Shown here: positions 1-8,639 of the stretch, one piece after another | Position numbering within the stretch: position 1 is the stretch's first letter | Layout: each line of letters opens with the position of its first letter | Origin: CAZAPG01 sp964486935 | GTDB taxonomy: Bacteria > Chloroflexota > Anaerolineae > 4572-78 > J111 | Direction of reading: 5' to 3' | DNA: 64,000 nucleotides | Assembly (NCBI GenBank): GCA_964486935.1 | Contig: CAZAPG010000037.1 | Location: 1 to 64,000 of the forward strand | Position numbers and translations under genes: made by a program | The notes under the pieces: model-generated | The model's input: the letters and a program-made list of their open reading frames with translations, nothing else | Database searches by the model: none | What the model was told of the DNA's origin: nothing

Positions 1-2
1 CC

Positions 3-74
3 AACAGTTTGGACGAGCTTTATGTCTTTAGCAAACTAGCACCAATGGTTAATAGACTCCGCGTAATTCTCTGA
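3..74 (+). other. Possible tail of a reading frame entering from the left edge
   Basis: A frame open from the window edge runs on the plus strand and stops at a TGA at 72-74, giving about 23 residues that include LDELYVFSKLAPMV. It overlaps the end of the truncated restriction gene on the other strand. I recognise no family. It could be the end of whatever element interrupted the restriction gene, or chance. Confidence 0.2.
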
Positions 75-1017
75 GCCTGGGGTCATAGGTGGCTAAAAAG
101 GTTTCATAAAAATGTACGATGGGGTCTTCTTGCCGGGTACGGCGACCAAAATCGCTTAAAATGGCTTCCATGTCGGCGTTGGCTAATAGTTGCACCAAAT
201 CTTTAACAAAACCCACATAGGGTTCGTCATTTAAATCAGGGCCGGTAATGGCCGTAAAGAGGCGGCGTAAAAAGGGGTTTGTTTTGGGGATTTCCTGGGC
301 AGCTTCGGAACGTTTAAAAGGTTGGCTATCTTTGTGATTGCAACGGGCAGCAAATAGGCCATAAGCAATTGTTTGGGCGTAAATATCGGCAAATTCGCTC
401 ACCCGGTTAGGGTCATCTAAGCCGGGTAACAAGGTCTGGGCTAAAGCCTGTTGCAAATCTTTGAGCAAATAAGAGGCTTGATTTTGTTCAAAGGCTTGTA
501 TCACAATGGTACGTATCATGTGGGTAAGTTTTGCCATGCGTTGGGCAACTTCCAGGGAAGATTTTAATTGCTCCGGGCCGTGCGCTAGAAATTCTGTAAA
601 CAGGTTTTGGGCCTCGGAAAAATCGCTCACCCGGTTAATTTTTTGCCCGGCAATTGTCCCAAGTTTGGCGGTATGGCGATACTCACCCTTGACATACCAT
701 CTAAATTCAAGATAGTTGGTTAAAATCAAATTCTCTAAAGAGTTCAAATAGCGTTTTAACTGCTCGCTTTTTTCGGTTTGGTCAAGGGAATAGCCCAAGT
801 CTTTGGCCTCAATATAGCCAATGGTAAAATCATTTTGGAGAATGGTTAAATCGGGCGCACCACAAGCGATTCGTTTGGGTTCGTTAATGGTGACAATATT
901 GGTAAGCTGGCTTTGAAAGAGGGTTTCAAGGGCGGCGCGGTAAGTATGCTCGGTGGCTAGGCCGGTTTTGTAGGATTCTTCAACGGTTTTGAGATATTGC
1001 TTGATGCTATCTGACAT
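49..1017 (-). pseudogene. Truncated type IIG/ISP-like restriction enzyme, nuclease part only
   Basis: The 322 residues match the N-terminal part of Eco57I/type ISP-like restriction-modification enzymes. P55-D56 and E70-A71-K72 fit a PD-(D/E)xK nuclease core, and a helical connector follows. The reading frame stops directly after RGVY. In intact relatives this is where the methyltransferase domain begins, usually reading RGVYYTP. Reading on past the TAA in the same frame gives PLVLVC and another stop, so a simple nonsense mutation is unlikely. Insertion, deletion or rearrangement near position 49 is more likely. Without the methyltransferase the protein cannot protect DNA or recognise a site in the normal way, so it is probably inactive. 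The family call is good; the type IIG versus ISP distinction is open. Confidence 0.7.
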
Positions 1018-1045
1018 GGGATACTTGTTTTAGGGAAAATAAAAA

Positions 1046-1073
1046 AGTGCTGCCCAATTGACCGGGCAGCACT
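1046..1073 (-). terminator. Hairpin terminator reading leftward
   Basis: AGTGCTGCCC (1046-1055) pairs with GGGCAGCACT (1064-1073) around an 8-base loop. The A run at 1041-1046 becomes a U run in a leftward transcript. It lies just upstream of the truncated restriction gene, so it would end transcription coming from the right. Confidence 0.6.
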
Positions 1074-1129
1074 CGCTATGGTAAGATTCTGTTGCTTGGT
1101 GGGGTGCTGCTATCACCCGGCCAGGTTAT

Positions 1130-1155
1130 AGCCCCGTTGCAGCGGGGCTTTTTTT
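1130..1155 (+). terminator. Rho-independent terminator reading rightward
   Basis: AGCCCCG (1130-1136) pairs with CGGGGCT (1143-1149) around a 6-base loop, followed by a run of seven T (1149-1155). No plus-strand gene ends just before it, so its source transcript is unknown. Confidence 0.65.
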
Positions 1156-1501
1156 GTTGGCTTAATTTTAGCATAATCTTGTTTTTACTACAATGCGATT
1201 GTCAGAGAGTCGCCCGGCGGCGGGCGCGGCGCTGGGCCGGCGGCTCGATGGGTCACAGCGCGGTTTGCCCGTGACGCGCCAGGCTCAAATCTGTTTTGGT
1301 TGCCGGCGCTGTTGCGGCCTGTGGCTGCGGCCTGATAGCGTGACTCGCCGGCAAGCCCGCCGGCGTTTTGAAATTTTCGCGCTCTCCCCCTATACCTATA
1401 TTGCGTGACGCAAGCGTGATGGCGCGTGCAAAATCCCCCTTGTTTAAAGGCTCATCTTGGCTTACAATGGCTGTAAGCTTGTTTGCTGGGGGGGTTGCCC
1501 G

Positions 1502-2401
1502 ATGTTTGATTATTTTTGGCCTGTTGTCGCCCTGAGTCTGGGGCTGTTTCTCTTTAGCCGGTTGCTTTACATCCTTGTGATTAAGCCGGCCTTGCACACA
1601 GAGCAGCGGCAAAAAGAATTGATTGCCGGGCGCGTGGCGTGGGTTATGGCCTATGACGTGCTGCACCGGGCCTTTGAGTATTCCCATATCAAAGTCAGGT
1701 ATGACAATTTGGGCCGGCATGAACATTTGCAAACGGTTCGCTTTTTGACTCCATTGGGGCGGCGGGTCTCGCTGGCCAGCGACGAAAGCGGCAATGATGA
1801 TGAGGACAGTTACCTTTATGTGTGGGACTGGTCAACCTTCAAAGTGCAGCCCATTCCGGTGGGCAGTATCTATCTTGAGTTAGACTTGTGCCACATCCCC
1901 TATGACCACACGGTAGATTGGCTCATTGCTCACAAAGATAATATTGAGATACAAGCCAGCGCGGTGTTGATGAATTACGGGGTGAAGCGGGTCAAGCTGC
2001 AACATAGCTGGCTGAGTGATAGAGACCAGCGGCGGGTTATCTTTCGGGTGATATATCGGGAGCGGGAAAAGAGTCCGGCCATTCCGCAGCATGTGGACTA
2101 TGAAGAAATGATAACTATGTGGGCTGAAATTGAGGCGGGGTATGAAAAGTATAACCGGCTGGAACGGTTGGAGCGTGACCGGCTGATAGCGCGGTTGTTA
2201 GATTGCGGGCTAAAAGAGCATGGCGGCCAATTTCCGTTAAAAAAGATACAGGCGGCCTTTGCTCAAGAGATAAGTCACCGGCAAATCGAGGCGATAGGGC
2301 AGCGATTAGAGGCAATGGGGGTGTTAGAGCCAGGCGGCGGCCCAAAACCGCGTAAAATCAACATAGAGCAGGCCAGGGCGTTTATCAGGCCAGGGGAATA
2401 A
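1502..2401 (+). CDS. Membrane-anchored protein of unknown function
   Basis: I chose the ATG at 1502 because a G-rich ribosome-binding sequence (GGGGGGG, about 1489-1495) precedes it; the open frame begins earlier at 1457. The 299-residue product starts with one membrane segment (about residues 4-27, hydrophobic, ending LLYILVI) followed by a long soluble region. The last 90 residues are charged and helical, then resemble a winged-helix fold (RLLDCGL, ISHRQIEAIGQRLEAMGVLE). A membrane-tethered DNA-binding protein is one possible reading. I do not recognise a named family. The gene ends directly at a bidirectional terminator. Confidence 0.7.
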   Translation: MFDYFWPVVALSLGLFLFSRLLYILVIKPALHTEQRQKELIAGRVAWVMAYDVLHRAFEYSHIKVRYDNLGRHEHLQTVRFLTPLGRRVSLASDESGNDDEDSYLYVWDWSTFKVQPIPVGSIYLELDLCHIPYDHTVDWLIAHKDNIEIQASAVLMNYGVKRVKLQHSWLSDRDQRRVIFRVIYREREKSPAIPQHVDYEEMITMWAEIEAGYEKYNRLERLERDRLIARLLDCGLKEHGGQFPLKKIQAAFAQEISHRQIEAIGQRLEAMGVLEPGGGPKPRKINIEQARAFIRPGE

Positions 2402-2403
2402 GA

Positions 2404-2434
2404 AAAGCCTGCCGGGTCAAATCTGGCAGGCTTT
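2404..2434 (+). terminator. Bidirectional hairpin terminator
   Basis: AAAGCCTGCC (2404-2413) pairs with GGCAGGCTTT (2425-2434) around an 11-base loop, immediately after the stop codon at 2401. Confidence 0.7.
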
Positions 2435-2662
2435 GTTATTTAACCGGGTGATATCCCCTCGTCAATTGTGGCGGTGGTGCAGCAATACCGGGTTTTGCTG
2501 GCCGGGCCGGGTGTGGGTTGGTTGTCTGTAAACAATCGGTAGTGTAGCCGATAGGGTTATTAAGCTTTGCCGATTATGTACATTTTGGCAAAATCATCAA
2601 ACGGGTGTATAAACCAAGCAGGCCGTAAAATGGTTAAAAAAATTAATCAGGAGGTTAACAAC

Positions 2663-3847
2663 GTGGTTAGTGGCAAAGATGAATCCAAAAAATTGCAGCG
2701 GAAGCTCAAGTTTGGGCAAATTGGCGGCGGGCGAGACTCCTTTATTGGCGCGGTGCATCGCCGGGCGGCCATTTCCGATGGCTTCACCGAGTTTGTAGCC
2801 GGCGCGCTCTCCAGCGACCCCGGCAAGGCCAAACTTTCCGGCCAGGATTTGCTCCTTGACCCGGCGCGCAATTATGGCTCCTGGCAAGAGATGCTGGACA
2901 AAGAGAGCAAACTGCCCGAAGGCGAACGCATTGATTTTGTGTCGATTGTAACGCCCAATCACGCCCACTTTGAGCCGGCCCTGGCTTTTGTAGAAGCCGG
3001 GTTTCATGTCGTTCTGGATAAACCAATGGTTCACACCAGCCAGCAGGCCCAAAAGCTCATTGAGGCGGTGGAAAAGCACAACGTGGTGTTTGGCGTCACC
3101 CATAACTACACCGGCTACCCCATGGTTAAAGAGGCTCGCCAGTGGGTGCGCTCCGGCAAACTGGGCAAAATTCAGCGGGTGGTGGTTGAATATCCCCAGG
3201 ATTGGCTGCTCAAAAAGCTTGAGGACGAGGGCCAGAAACAGGCTGAATGGCGCACCGACCCCTCTCGCTCTGGCATTGCCGGGGCCGTGGGCGATATTGG
3301 CTCTCACTGCGAGAATCTGGTCAGCTATATCACCGGCCTGGAAATTGAGGCCCTCTGCGCCGATGTGAGCACCTTTGTGCCGGGCCGCAAGCTGGATGAC
3401 GACGCCAGCGTGCTGCTGCGCTTTAAAGGCGGGTCCAAAGGCGTTTTGTGGGTCTCGCAAATTGCCACCGGCGAAGAAAACGGCATCAACATTCGCGTTT
3501 ACGGCACCGAAGGCGGGCTTTTCTGGGAGCAGGAGCACCCCAACTGGCTCTACTTTACGCCTCACGGCCAGCCGGCGCAAATTTACAAACGGGGCAATGG
3601 CTACTTTAGCCCGGCCGCCGGCAGAGCGACTCATTTGCCGCCCGGCCACCCCGAAGCCTTTTTTGAAGCCTTTGGCAACATCTACCTGAACATTACCGAT
3701 ACCATTCGGGCCAGGCTGGCCGGCAATGAGCCAACCGAACTGGAACTTGATTTTCCAACCGTGTACGACGGGGCCAGGGGAGTCAAGTTTATTGAAAAGG
3801 TCATTGAAAGCGGCCAGAGCGACCAAAAGTGGGTCTTGTTTAAGTAA
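2663..3847 (+). CDS. Gfo/Idh/MocA family NAD(P)-dependent oxidoreductase
   Basis: The start is the GTG at 2663: AGGAGG lies at 2649-2654, eight bases upstream, whereas the longer frame from 2567 has no ribosome-binding site. The product has 394 residues. An N-terminal Rossmann fold shows GQIGGGR (18-24) for the dinucleotide. The DKP motif is at 119-121, and the catalytic Asp and His of the family's DxGSH motif are D211 and H215 (VGDIGSHCEN). Such enzymes oxidise or reduce sugars, inositols and related polyols in the cytoplasm; the substrate cannot be read from sequence. A strong hairpin follows, then a sugar isomerase/epimerase and a LarA-type racemase on the same strand. This suggests a shared carbohydrate pathway. 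Confidence 0.92.
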   Translation: MVSGKDESKKLQRKLKFGQIGGGRDSFIGAVHRRAAISDGFTEFVAGALSSDPGKAKLSGQDLLLDPARNYGSWQEMLDKESKLPEGERIDFVSIVTPNHAHFEPALAFVEAGFHVVLDKPMVHTSQQAQKLIEAVEKHNVVFGVTHNYTGYPMVKEARQWVRSGKLGKIQRVVVEYPQDWLLKKLEDEGQKQAEWRTDPSRSGIAGAVGDIGSHCENLVSYITGLEIEALCADVSTFVPGRKLDDDASVLLRFKGGSKGVLWVSQIATGEENGINIRVYGTEGGLFWEQEHPNWLYFTPHGQPAQIYKRGNGYFSPAAGRATHLPPGHPEAFFEAFGNIYLNITDTIRARLAGNEPTELELDFPTVYDGARGVKFIEKVIESGQSDQKWVLFK

Positions 3848-3858
3848 CCAACAAAAAA

Positions 3859-3890
3859 GGGACATAGCATCGGGCTATGTCCCTTTTTTT
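3859..3890 (+). terminator. Strong bidirectional terminator or intra-operon attenuator
   Basis: GGGACATAGC (3859-3868) pairs with GCTATGTCCC (3874-3883) around 5 bases, with six A before and seven T after. It separates the dehydrogenase from the isomerase gene 25 bases further on. The two may therefore be differently expressed even if transcribed together. Confidence 0.8.
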
Positions 3891-3914
3891 ATTTGAGAAA
3901 CAGGAGATATGGTT

Positions 3915-4895
3915 ATGAAAGTTGGCGTTTTTAGTTTTGTGTTTCAAGACCTGCTGTCTTTTGATGACGCGCTCGACTGGATTGTCGGCGTTGGCGCCGA
4001 GGCCGTTGAAATTGGCTCCGGCGGCTATGTGGCGGAACTGGGCGAGTCCTACTGCAAACCGGCGGAATTGCTGGCCGACGATAAGCTGCTCAAAACCTGG
4101 AAGCAAAAGGTCACTGACCGGGGCCTGGAGATTAGCGCCCTGAGTTGTCACGGCAACCCGCTTCATCCCAATACCTACGTGGCCAGCCGTCACCGGCAAG
4201 AGTTTAGAGATACTGTGCGCGTGGCCGAAAAACTGGGCGTGCAGCGCGTGATTACATTTTCGGGCTGCCCCGGCGATAGCGACGGCAGTGAACACCCCAA
4301 CTGGGTGACATGCCCCTGGCCGCCCGATTTTTTGCGCGTTCTGGATTGGCAGTGGAATGAAAAGGTGATTCCCTACTGGCAGGAAGAGGCCAAATTTTGC
4401 CGCGACCATGGCGTCAATATGATTTCATTGGAGATGCACCCCGGCTTTGTGGTTTACAACCCGGAAACACTGCTGCGGCTGCGTGAGGCCGTTGGGCCGG
4501 AGATTGGGGCCAACTTTGACCCCAGCCATCTCTTTTGGCAAAACATCGACCCGCTGGCCGCCATTCGCGCTCTGGGCCAGGCCATTTTTCATGTCCACGC
4601 CAAAGATACCATCATCGACCCTTATAACACGCCTGTTAACGGCGTGCTGGATACCAAGCCCTATGCCGACGAGGCTAATCGCTCCTGGATTTTCCGCACC
4701 GTGGGTTACGGTCACGATGTGAAATTCTGGAAAGATTTGGTCAGCAACTTGCGCCTGGCCGGCTATGATTACGTGCTGAGTATGGAGCACGAAGACAGCC
4801 TCATGTCGCTGCGCGAAGGGCTGGAAAAGGGCGTCAGTTTTTTGCGCGGCCTGGTGCTGGCCGATGAACGGGGCAAGCCCTGGTTTGAGTCATAA
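3915..4895 (+). CDS. Sugar phosphate isomerase/epimerase, xylose-isomerase-like TIM barrel
   Basis: AGGAG at 3902-3906 sits eight bases before the ATG at 3915, so I prefer this to the ATG at 3909. The 326-residue protein has the AP-endonuclease-2/IolE-type TIM-barrel pattern: KVGVFSFVFQDL at the start, then metal-ligand-rich strands including SCHGNPLHP, ISLEMHPGF, NFDPSHL, HVHAKD and SMEHED. These give the usual Glu-Asp-His-Glu metal site. It probably isomerises, epimerises or dehydrates a sugar or inositol derivative in the cytoplasm. Its position between a Gfo/Idh dehydrogenase and a LarA homolog, eleven bases before the latter, points to a common substrate route. Confidence 0.9.
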   Translation: MKVGVFSFVFQDLLSFDDALDWIVGVGAEAVEIGSGGYVAELGESYCKPAELLADDKLLKTWKQKVTDRGLEISALSCHGNPLHPNTYVASRHRQEFRDTVRVAEKLGVQRVITFSGCPGDSDGSEHPNWVTCPWPPDFLRVLDWQWNEKVIPYWQEEAKFCRDHGVNMISLEMHPGFVVYNPETLLRLREAVGPEIGANFDPSHLFWQNIDPLAAIRALGQAIFHVHAKDTIIDPYNTPVNGVLDTKPYADEANRSWIFRTVGYGHDVKFWKDLVSNLRLAGYDYVLSMEHEDSLMSLREGLEKGVSFLRGLVLADERGKPWFES

Positions 4896-4906
4896 CGGGT
4901 GATATC

Positions 4907-6211
4907 ATGAAAATCAACTTAGCCTATGGCCGCGCCGGCCTTGAAGTAGAGTTGCCGGACACCACCCACGTGGTCAAATCTCGTTTTGCGCCAGGCGTGC
5001 CCGACGAGGCCGGCGCTATTTGCGACGCCCTGCGCTACCCCATCGGTTTAGCGCCGCTGGCCGATAAAGTGAAAGCCGGCGACAAAGTGGTGATTGTTCA
5101 CAGCGACATTACCCGCGCCACCCCCAATGACCGTATTTTGCCCGTGCTGATATCCGAGTTGGAAGCGGCCGGCGTGTCGCGGCAGGATATTACATTGCTC
5201 AACGCGCTGGGGACCCATCGCCCCCAAGCCGAGGCCGAACTGCGCCAAATGTTGGGCGACCGGCTTGTTGATAATTACCGCTGCCTGCAGCACAACGCCT
5301 TTGACGACGCCAATTTGATTCTGCTGGGCAAGACTTCCTGGGGCCATCCGGTGCGGATTAATCGCCACTATCTTGAGGCCGACGCGCGAATTTTAACCGG
5401 CTTCATCGAACCTCATTTTTTTGCCGGCTTTAGCGGCGGCCCCAAAGGGGTTTTGCCCGCTCTGGCCGGGGCCGAAAGCGTGCTGACCAACCACGGGGCC
5501 AAAATGATAGCCAACCCCAACGCCACCTGGGGCATAACCGAGGGCAACCCCATTTGGGAAGAGATGCGCGAGGTGGCGCTGATGACGCATCCGACCTTTT
5601 TGTTAAATGTTACGCTCAACGCGCGGCACGAGATTACCGGCGTTTTTGCCGGCGACATGCTCAAAGCCCACGCCGCCGGCTGCGAGTCGGTTAAAAAGAG
5701 CGCCATGGCTGGGGTTGAGGCCCCTTACGATATTGTGATTACCACCAACAGCGGCTACCCGCTTGACCAGAATCTGTATCAGGCGGTCAAGGGGATGAGC
5801 GCCGCCGCGCAGGTGGTGAAAGAGGGCGGGGCAATTATTGTTGCGGCGGCCTGTGAGGATGGCGTGCCCAACCACGGCAAATACGCCGAATTGCTGGCGC
5901 GAGCCGGCTCGCCGCAGGCAGTGCTGGATATGGTCACGCAGCCCGGTTTTAGCCAGCAAGACCAGTGGCAGGTTCAAATTCAGGCGATGGTTCAGCTAAG
6001 AGCCAGAGTGCACGTTTACAGCGATGGCTTAACCGACGCCCAAATAACCGACGCCTTATTCAGCCCTTGCCGCAATATTGAACAAACCGTGGCCCGGCTT
6101 CAGGCAGATTACGGGTCAGGGGCCAGAATCTGCGTTATTCCCGAGGGGCCGCAAACCATTGCCTATTTGGAACCCCGTAAGGTAGCGGCGGCCATACCCC
6201 CCTCTGCATGA
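4907..6211 (+). CDS. LarA-type nickel-pincer racemase/epimerase (DUF2088 family)
   Basis: The 434 residues match LarA, the lactate racemase that uses the nickel-pincer nucleotide (NPN) cofactor. Compared with the Thermoanaerobacterium enzyme, the catalytic His pair aligns as H104 (LGTHRP) and H170 (EPHFFAGFSGG). The lysine that bonds the cofactor is K180, and the nickel-binding His is H196. D67 and R70 of HSDITR also fit substrate-site positions. Relatives racemise or epimerise other 2-hydroxy acids, including sugar acids, so lactate need not be the substrate. With a sugar dehydrogenase and an isomerase upstream, a sugar-acid epimerase is plausible. The cofactor genes larB, larC and larE are not in this window. 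Confidence 0.88.
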   Translation: MKINLAYGRAGLEVELPDTTHVVKSRFAPGVPDEAGAICDALRYPIGLAPLADKVKAGDKVVIVHSDITRATPNDRILPVLISELEAAGVSRQDITLLNALGTHRPQAEAELRQMLGDRLVDNYRCLQHNAFDDANLILLGKTSWGHPVRINRHYLEADARILTGFIEPHFFAGFSGGPKGVLPALAGAESVLTNHGAKMIANPNATWGITEGNPIWEEMREVALMTHPTFLLNVTLNARHEITGVFAGDMLKAHAAGCESVKKSAMAGVEAPYDIVITTNSGYPLDQNLYQAVKGMSAAAQVVKEGGAIIVAAACEDGVPNHGKYAELLARAGSPQAVLDMVTQPGFSQQDQWQVQIQAMVQLRARVHVYSDGLTDAQITDALFSPCRNIEQTVARLQADYGSGARICVIPEGPQTIAYLEPRKVAAAIPPSA

Positions 6212-6282
6212 AAAATATGCTCGCCGGGGTGGGTCGCTTTTGAGTTGAATGGCGTTATTGGGGTTGGGGAAATAATACCCAG

Positions 6283-6705
6283 CTATAAATTTAGCGGCGC
6301 GGTATCTTTTTTGGTTACTTTGGCCGGGTTTTTAACTTCTAAGAGGGGCAGATAATGTTTTATCATTTTGACCAACCGGAAGGGGTCATACGGTTTAGCC
6401 AGAAAATAGGCTGCGCCCATATTAATGGCTTGCTCCAGGTTATCGCCGGTGGGCCATGCTGAAAGGATGATAATTGGAATATGTCTGGTGGCGGGGTTGG
6501 TCTTTACTGCTTTTAGCACGCCGAAACCATCTATTCTGGGCATAAATAGGTCTAACAAAACCAGGTCTGGTTGGTGGCGCTCAATTTTTTCAAGGGCTTC
6601 TTCGCCGTTGGCTGCTTCCAGTAAGGTGATATCTTGATTTTTCAGGATAACCTGCATCATTAACCGGTGTTCTATCTCATCATCAGCATAAAGGATGGTA
6701 GACAT
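6283..6705 (-). CDS. Single-domain response regulator (CheY-like)
   Basis: This is a receiver domain of 140 residues and no output domain. The acidic pocket is D8-D9-E10, the phosphorylated residue is D52 (LVLLDLFMP), the switch Ser is S82 and the conserved Lys is K104 (LAKPYD). The last 25 residues are a short charged tail. AGGAG lies a few bases before the ATG. No histidine kinase is adjacent, so its partner is unknown; it probably acts through protein contact or as a phosphate shuttle. A second stand-alone receiver is at 59645-60151. Confidence 0.93.
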   Translation of the reverse strand: MSTILYADDEIEHRLMMQVILKNQDITLLEAANGEEALEKIERHQPDLVLLDLFMPRIDGFGVLKAVKTNPATRHIPIIILSAWPTGDNLEQAINMGAAYFLAKPYDPFRLVKMIKHYLPLLEVKNPAKVTKKDTAPLNL

Positions 6706-6843
6706 GGCTGTACTCCTGTGGGGTAAGAGTCTGTTAGATTATCCTATGGAGAATATTTACGATACATAGCTTATCACAGTTTGTTGGTTAGGAATGTTAC
6801 AATCCGGTTACAATTATCATGGTTCGCCCGCGCGGGCAGATGA

Positions 6844-6852
6844 TGGTATAAT
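6844..6852 (+). promoter_or_regulatory. Extended -10 promoter element for the gene at 6886
   Basis: TGGTATAAT fits the TGn-TATAAT extended -10 form, 33 bases before the start codon. A GCCCGCGCGGGC palindrome lies in the spacer/-35 region at about 6826-6837, and no good -35 is visible. The same nine bases precede the genes at 12955 and 61234. Confidence 0.55.
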
Positions 6853-6885
6853 TGGCCTCTTGATTTAAGTAAGCTGAAGGAAAAG

Positions 6886-7602
6886 ATGATGAGCCAACAA
6901 ACTCTGTATAAGGAGTGTCCGCTGTGCGGCCAGGCGCCGGTTGTGTTGCAAAGCAGTGAATATCGCTGCCAGGCGTGCGGCTTAACCTTGAAAGACCGCT
7001 CGCTGCTGGGGTTGTTTAGAAAAGGGCAGCTTGGCGTGAGCAGCCTGGGGCAAAAAAGTTACCCGCTGGCCGAGAAGGGGTTGAAAGAGGCCGTTTTGCC
7101 GCCAGATTCGCTCAAAGTTGCCATTGGCAATGTTTACACGCAGGAGCAGTTAGAGCAAATCGCCGCCGGCAATGTCGGGGTTATCAGGCCGGTCAAAACA
7201 ATTCTGGCCCAAATTATTTTAGAGCAACTTAACGAAGAGTGTTTTATCAACGTTAATAATTTGCGCCGGGGCCACGGCCAGCCGCTTGCTGAAGAAAGCT
7301 GGTATAAACCGGCGGCCAAAATTGACCCAAAAAATCTCGACTGGCAGGATGAGGGGAATCTCTTCTGCACCACCCATCGGATTGTCTTGCCCAGTAACAA
7401 GTTTACGTTTATTCGGCTGGATAGAAAGGTGGTTGCGGTGCAGGCTTATCTGGATGGATTTGCCCTTCAGCGCAAGGGCGAGGAGTACGCCACTTATTTT
7501 GTGGGCTGCCTGCCCCACGAGTCGGCCCTGGTTGCGGCTTATATAATGGCCAAAGTGCCCAGGTTGCGCTCGATAGAGCCGGCGGGTAGCAATCAAATTT
7601 AA
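6886..7602 (+). CDS. Zinc-ribbon protein of unknown function
   Basis: Two ATG codons (6886, 6889) follow an AAGGAAAAG ribosome-binding site. The 238-residue product opens with a four-Cys zinc ribbon (CPLCGQAP ... CQACGL, about residues 11-33). The rest is a soluble domain of unknown fold with no membrane segment or signal peptide. I do not recognise a named family. Its stop codon overlaps that of the convergent HEAT-repeat gene by four bases, so antisense interference is possible. An extended -10 promoter lies just upstream. Confidence 0.75.
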   Translation: MMSQQTLYKECPLCGQAPVVLQSSEYRCQACGLTLKDRSLLGLFRKGQLGVSSLGQKSYPLAEKGLKEAVLPPDSLKVAIGNVYTQEQLEQIAAGNVGVIRPVKTILAQIILEQLNEECFINVNNLRRGHGQPLAEESWYKPAAKIDPKNLDWQDEGNLFCTTHRIVLPSNKFTFIRLDRKVVAVQAYLDGFALQRKGEEYATYFVGCLPHESALVAAYIMAKVPRLRSIEPAGSNQI

Positions 7603-8639
7603 TTTAAATGGTCGGAACCATTGTTGCCGCTGTAATCAAGCTCGTCAAAATCGTCTTCTAGCAACTCTATAAAATTGTCTTCATCGTCAAAATCGTCAAA
7701 ATCGTACAGCATTAAATCATCGCTGCCAAAAAGATTCAGCTCATCCAGCGACTCTTCGGCAGCCAGGGCCAGGGCCTCATTGTCGCTTTCTAAAACGGCC
7801 TCCAAAATAGAGCGAGCCTGGTCGCCGCCAATGCGCCCCAGTGCCCAAATAGCCATTTGCTGAACTTCAATATCAGAATCTTCCTCAATTAGCCAGGCCA
7901 GTTTGCCTACGGCGGCTCTGGCTTCCAGCTCGCCGCAGGCGCGGGCGGCCTCAAAGCGAAATTCTGCGTCGTCGCTGTCCAGTTCGGCCAAAACCTGGGG
8001 AATCCAGTTGGTATCGGCGTTGCGCCCCATTGCAAAAATGGCGCTGACTTTCATTTTGTCGTTGTCATCGTAGTAGGCTGCTTCTATTATTTGGGTCACT
8101 CGCGCATCGCTGGAAAAGCCGGCCGCTTCAACGGCGCGGCGGCGCACATCAATTTCTTCGCTGCCCTGGTAAATGGTTTCCAGCAGGGCTTCTTCGGCCA
8201 GGCCGGCTTCAACCGGGTCAATCTCTTCAATCTCTTTAAGGTAGATAAATTTGCCCAGGGCCGTGGCGGCGGCTTCGCGCACAATGGCGGCTTCATCGGC
8301 CTTGAGCAGATGGATGAGTGGCCGAATCAGGCTGGGGTGTTCGTATTCCCACAGGCTTTTGATAGAGGTGGCCCGCACCTGGGCGTCGGCGTCGCCCAGC
8401 CCCAGCAGAAAAATGGGGTCAAAATCAACCTCAAAATTGACTTCGGCAATTTCCATTAACTCTTGAATAATGTTGCGCCGTCGCTCTACGGCAATTGTGG
8501 GCCAAATGTCTTTGAAAGTTTTGAGAGCGGCCTCATCCATTTTGGATAGAAAGTAGAGGCTGCCGGTATGCAGTTTGGGGTCGGTTGCAAGCCGCTGTAA
8601 CGCGTCTTTAAAGGTTTTGTTCATTTTGTTTATTGCCAT
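7599..8639 (-). CDS. HEAT-repeat protein
   Basis: The 346-residue protein is built of helical HEAT/PBS-lyase-type repeats. Successive units carry the pattern of a short helix, Asp/Arg-Ala, and a second helix, for example DADAQVRATSIKSLWEY, VREAAATALGKF, VQQMAIWALGRIGGD and LALAAEESLDEL. An acidic C-terminal tail of about 50 residues (DDFDDEDNF, DDFDELDY) follows. HEAT proteins act as protein-protein scaffolds; no partner can be read here. It is the last gene of a leftward unit after RseP and a zinc-ribbon protein, overlapping the latter by ten bases. Translation coupling and a joint role at the membrane are therefore likely. Confidence 0.85.
   Translation of the reverse strand: MAINKMNKTFKDALQRLATDPKLHTGSLYFLSKMDEAALKTFKDIWPTIAVERRRNIIQELMEIAEVNFEVDFDPIFLLGLGDADAQVRATSIKSLWEYEHPSLIRPLIHLLKADEAAIVREAAATALGKFIYLKEIEEIDPVEAGLAEEALLETIYQGSEEIDVRRRAVEAAGFSSDARVTQIIEAAYYDDNDKMKVSAIFAMGRNADTNWIPQVLAELDSDDAEFRFEAARACGELEARAAVGKLAWLIEEDSDIEVQQMAIWALGRIGGDQARSILEAVLESDNEALALAAEESLDELNLFGSDDLMLYDFDDFDDEDNFIELLEDDFDELDYSGNNGSDHLN

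Larger units (their letters stand above)
1018..1501. other. Intergenic region with two hairpins and GC-rich sequence
   Basis: This stretch of about 480 bases has no convincing gene. It holds two terminator-like hairpins (1046-1073 and 1130-1155). After them comes a GC-rich part in which GTGAC-type words recur near 1252, 1271, 1340 and 1405 without regular spacing. The short open frames here lack ribosome-binding sites and resemble no family I know. Confidence 0.5.

Noticed and set aside
1250..1425. GTGAC-type words recurring as possible iterons of a replication origin
   Set aside because: Spacing is irregular (about 69, 65 and 11 bases), the words differ in their flanks, and there is no AT-rich unwinding region or replication gene nearby.
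2597..3865. A 422-residue open frame antisense to the Gfo/Idh dehydrogenase
   Set aside because: It lacks a ribosome-binding site and any family motif. The sense strand carries clear Rossmann and catalytic motifs; such long antisense frames are common in GC-rich DNA.
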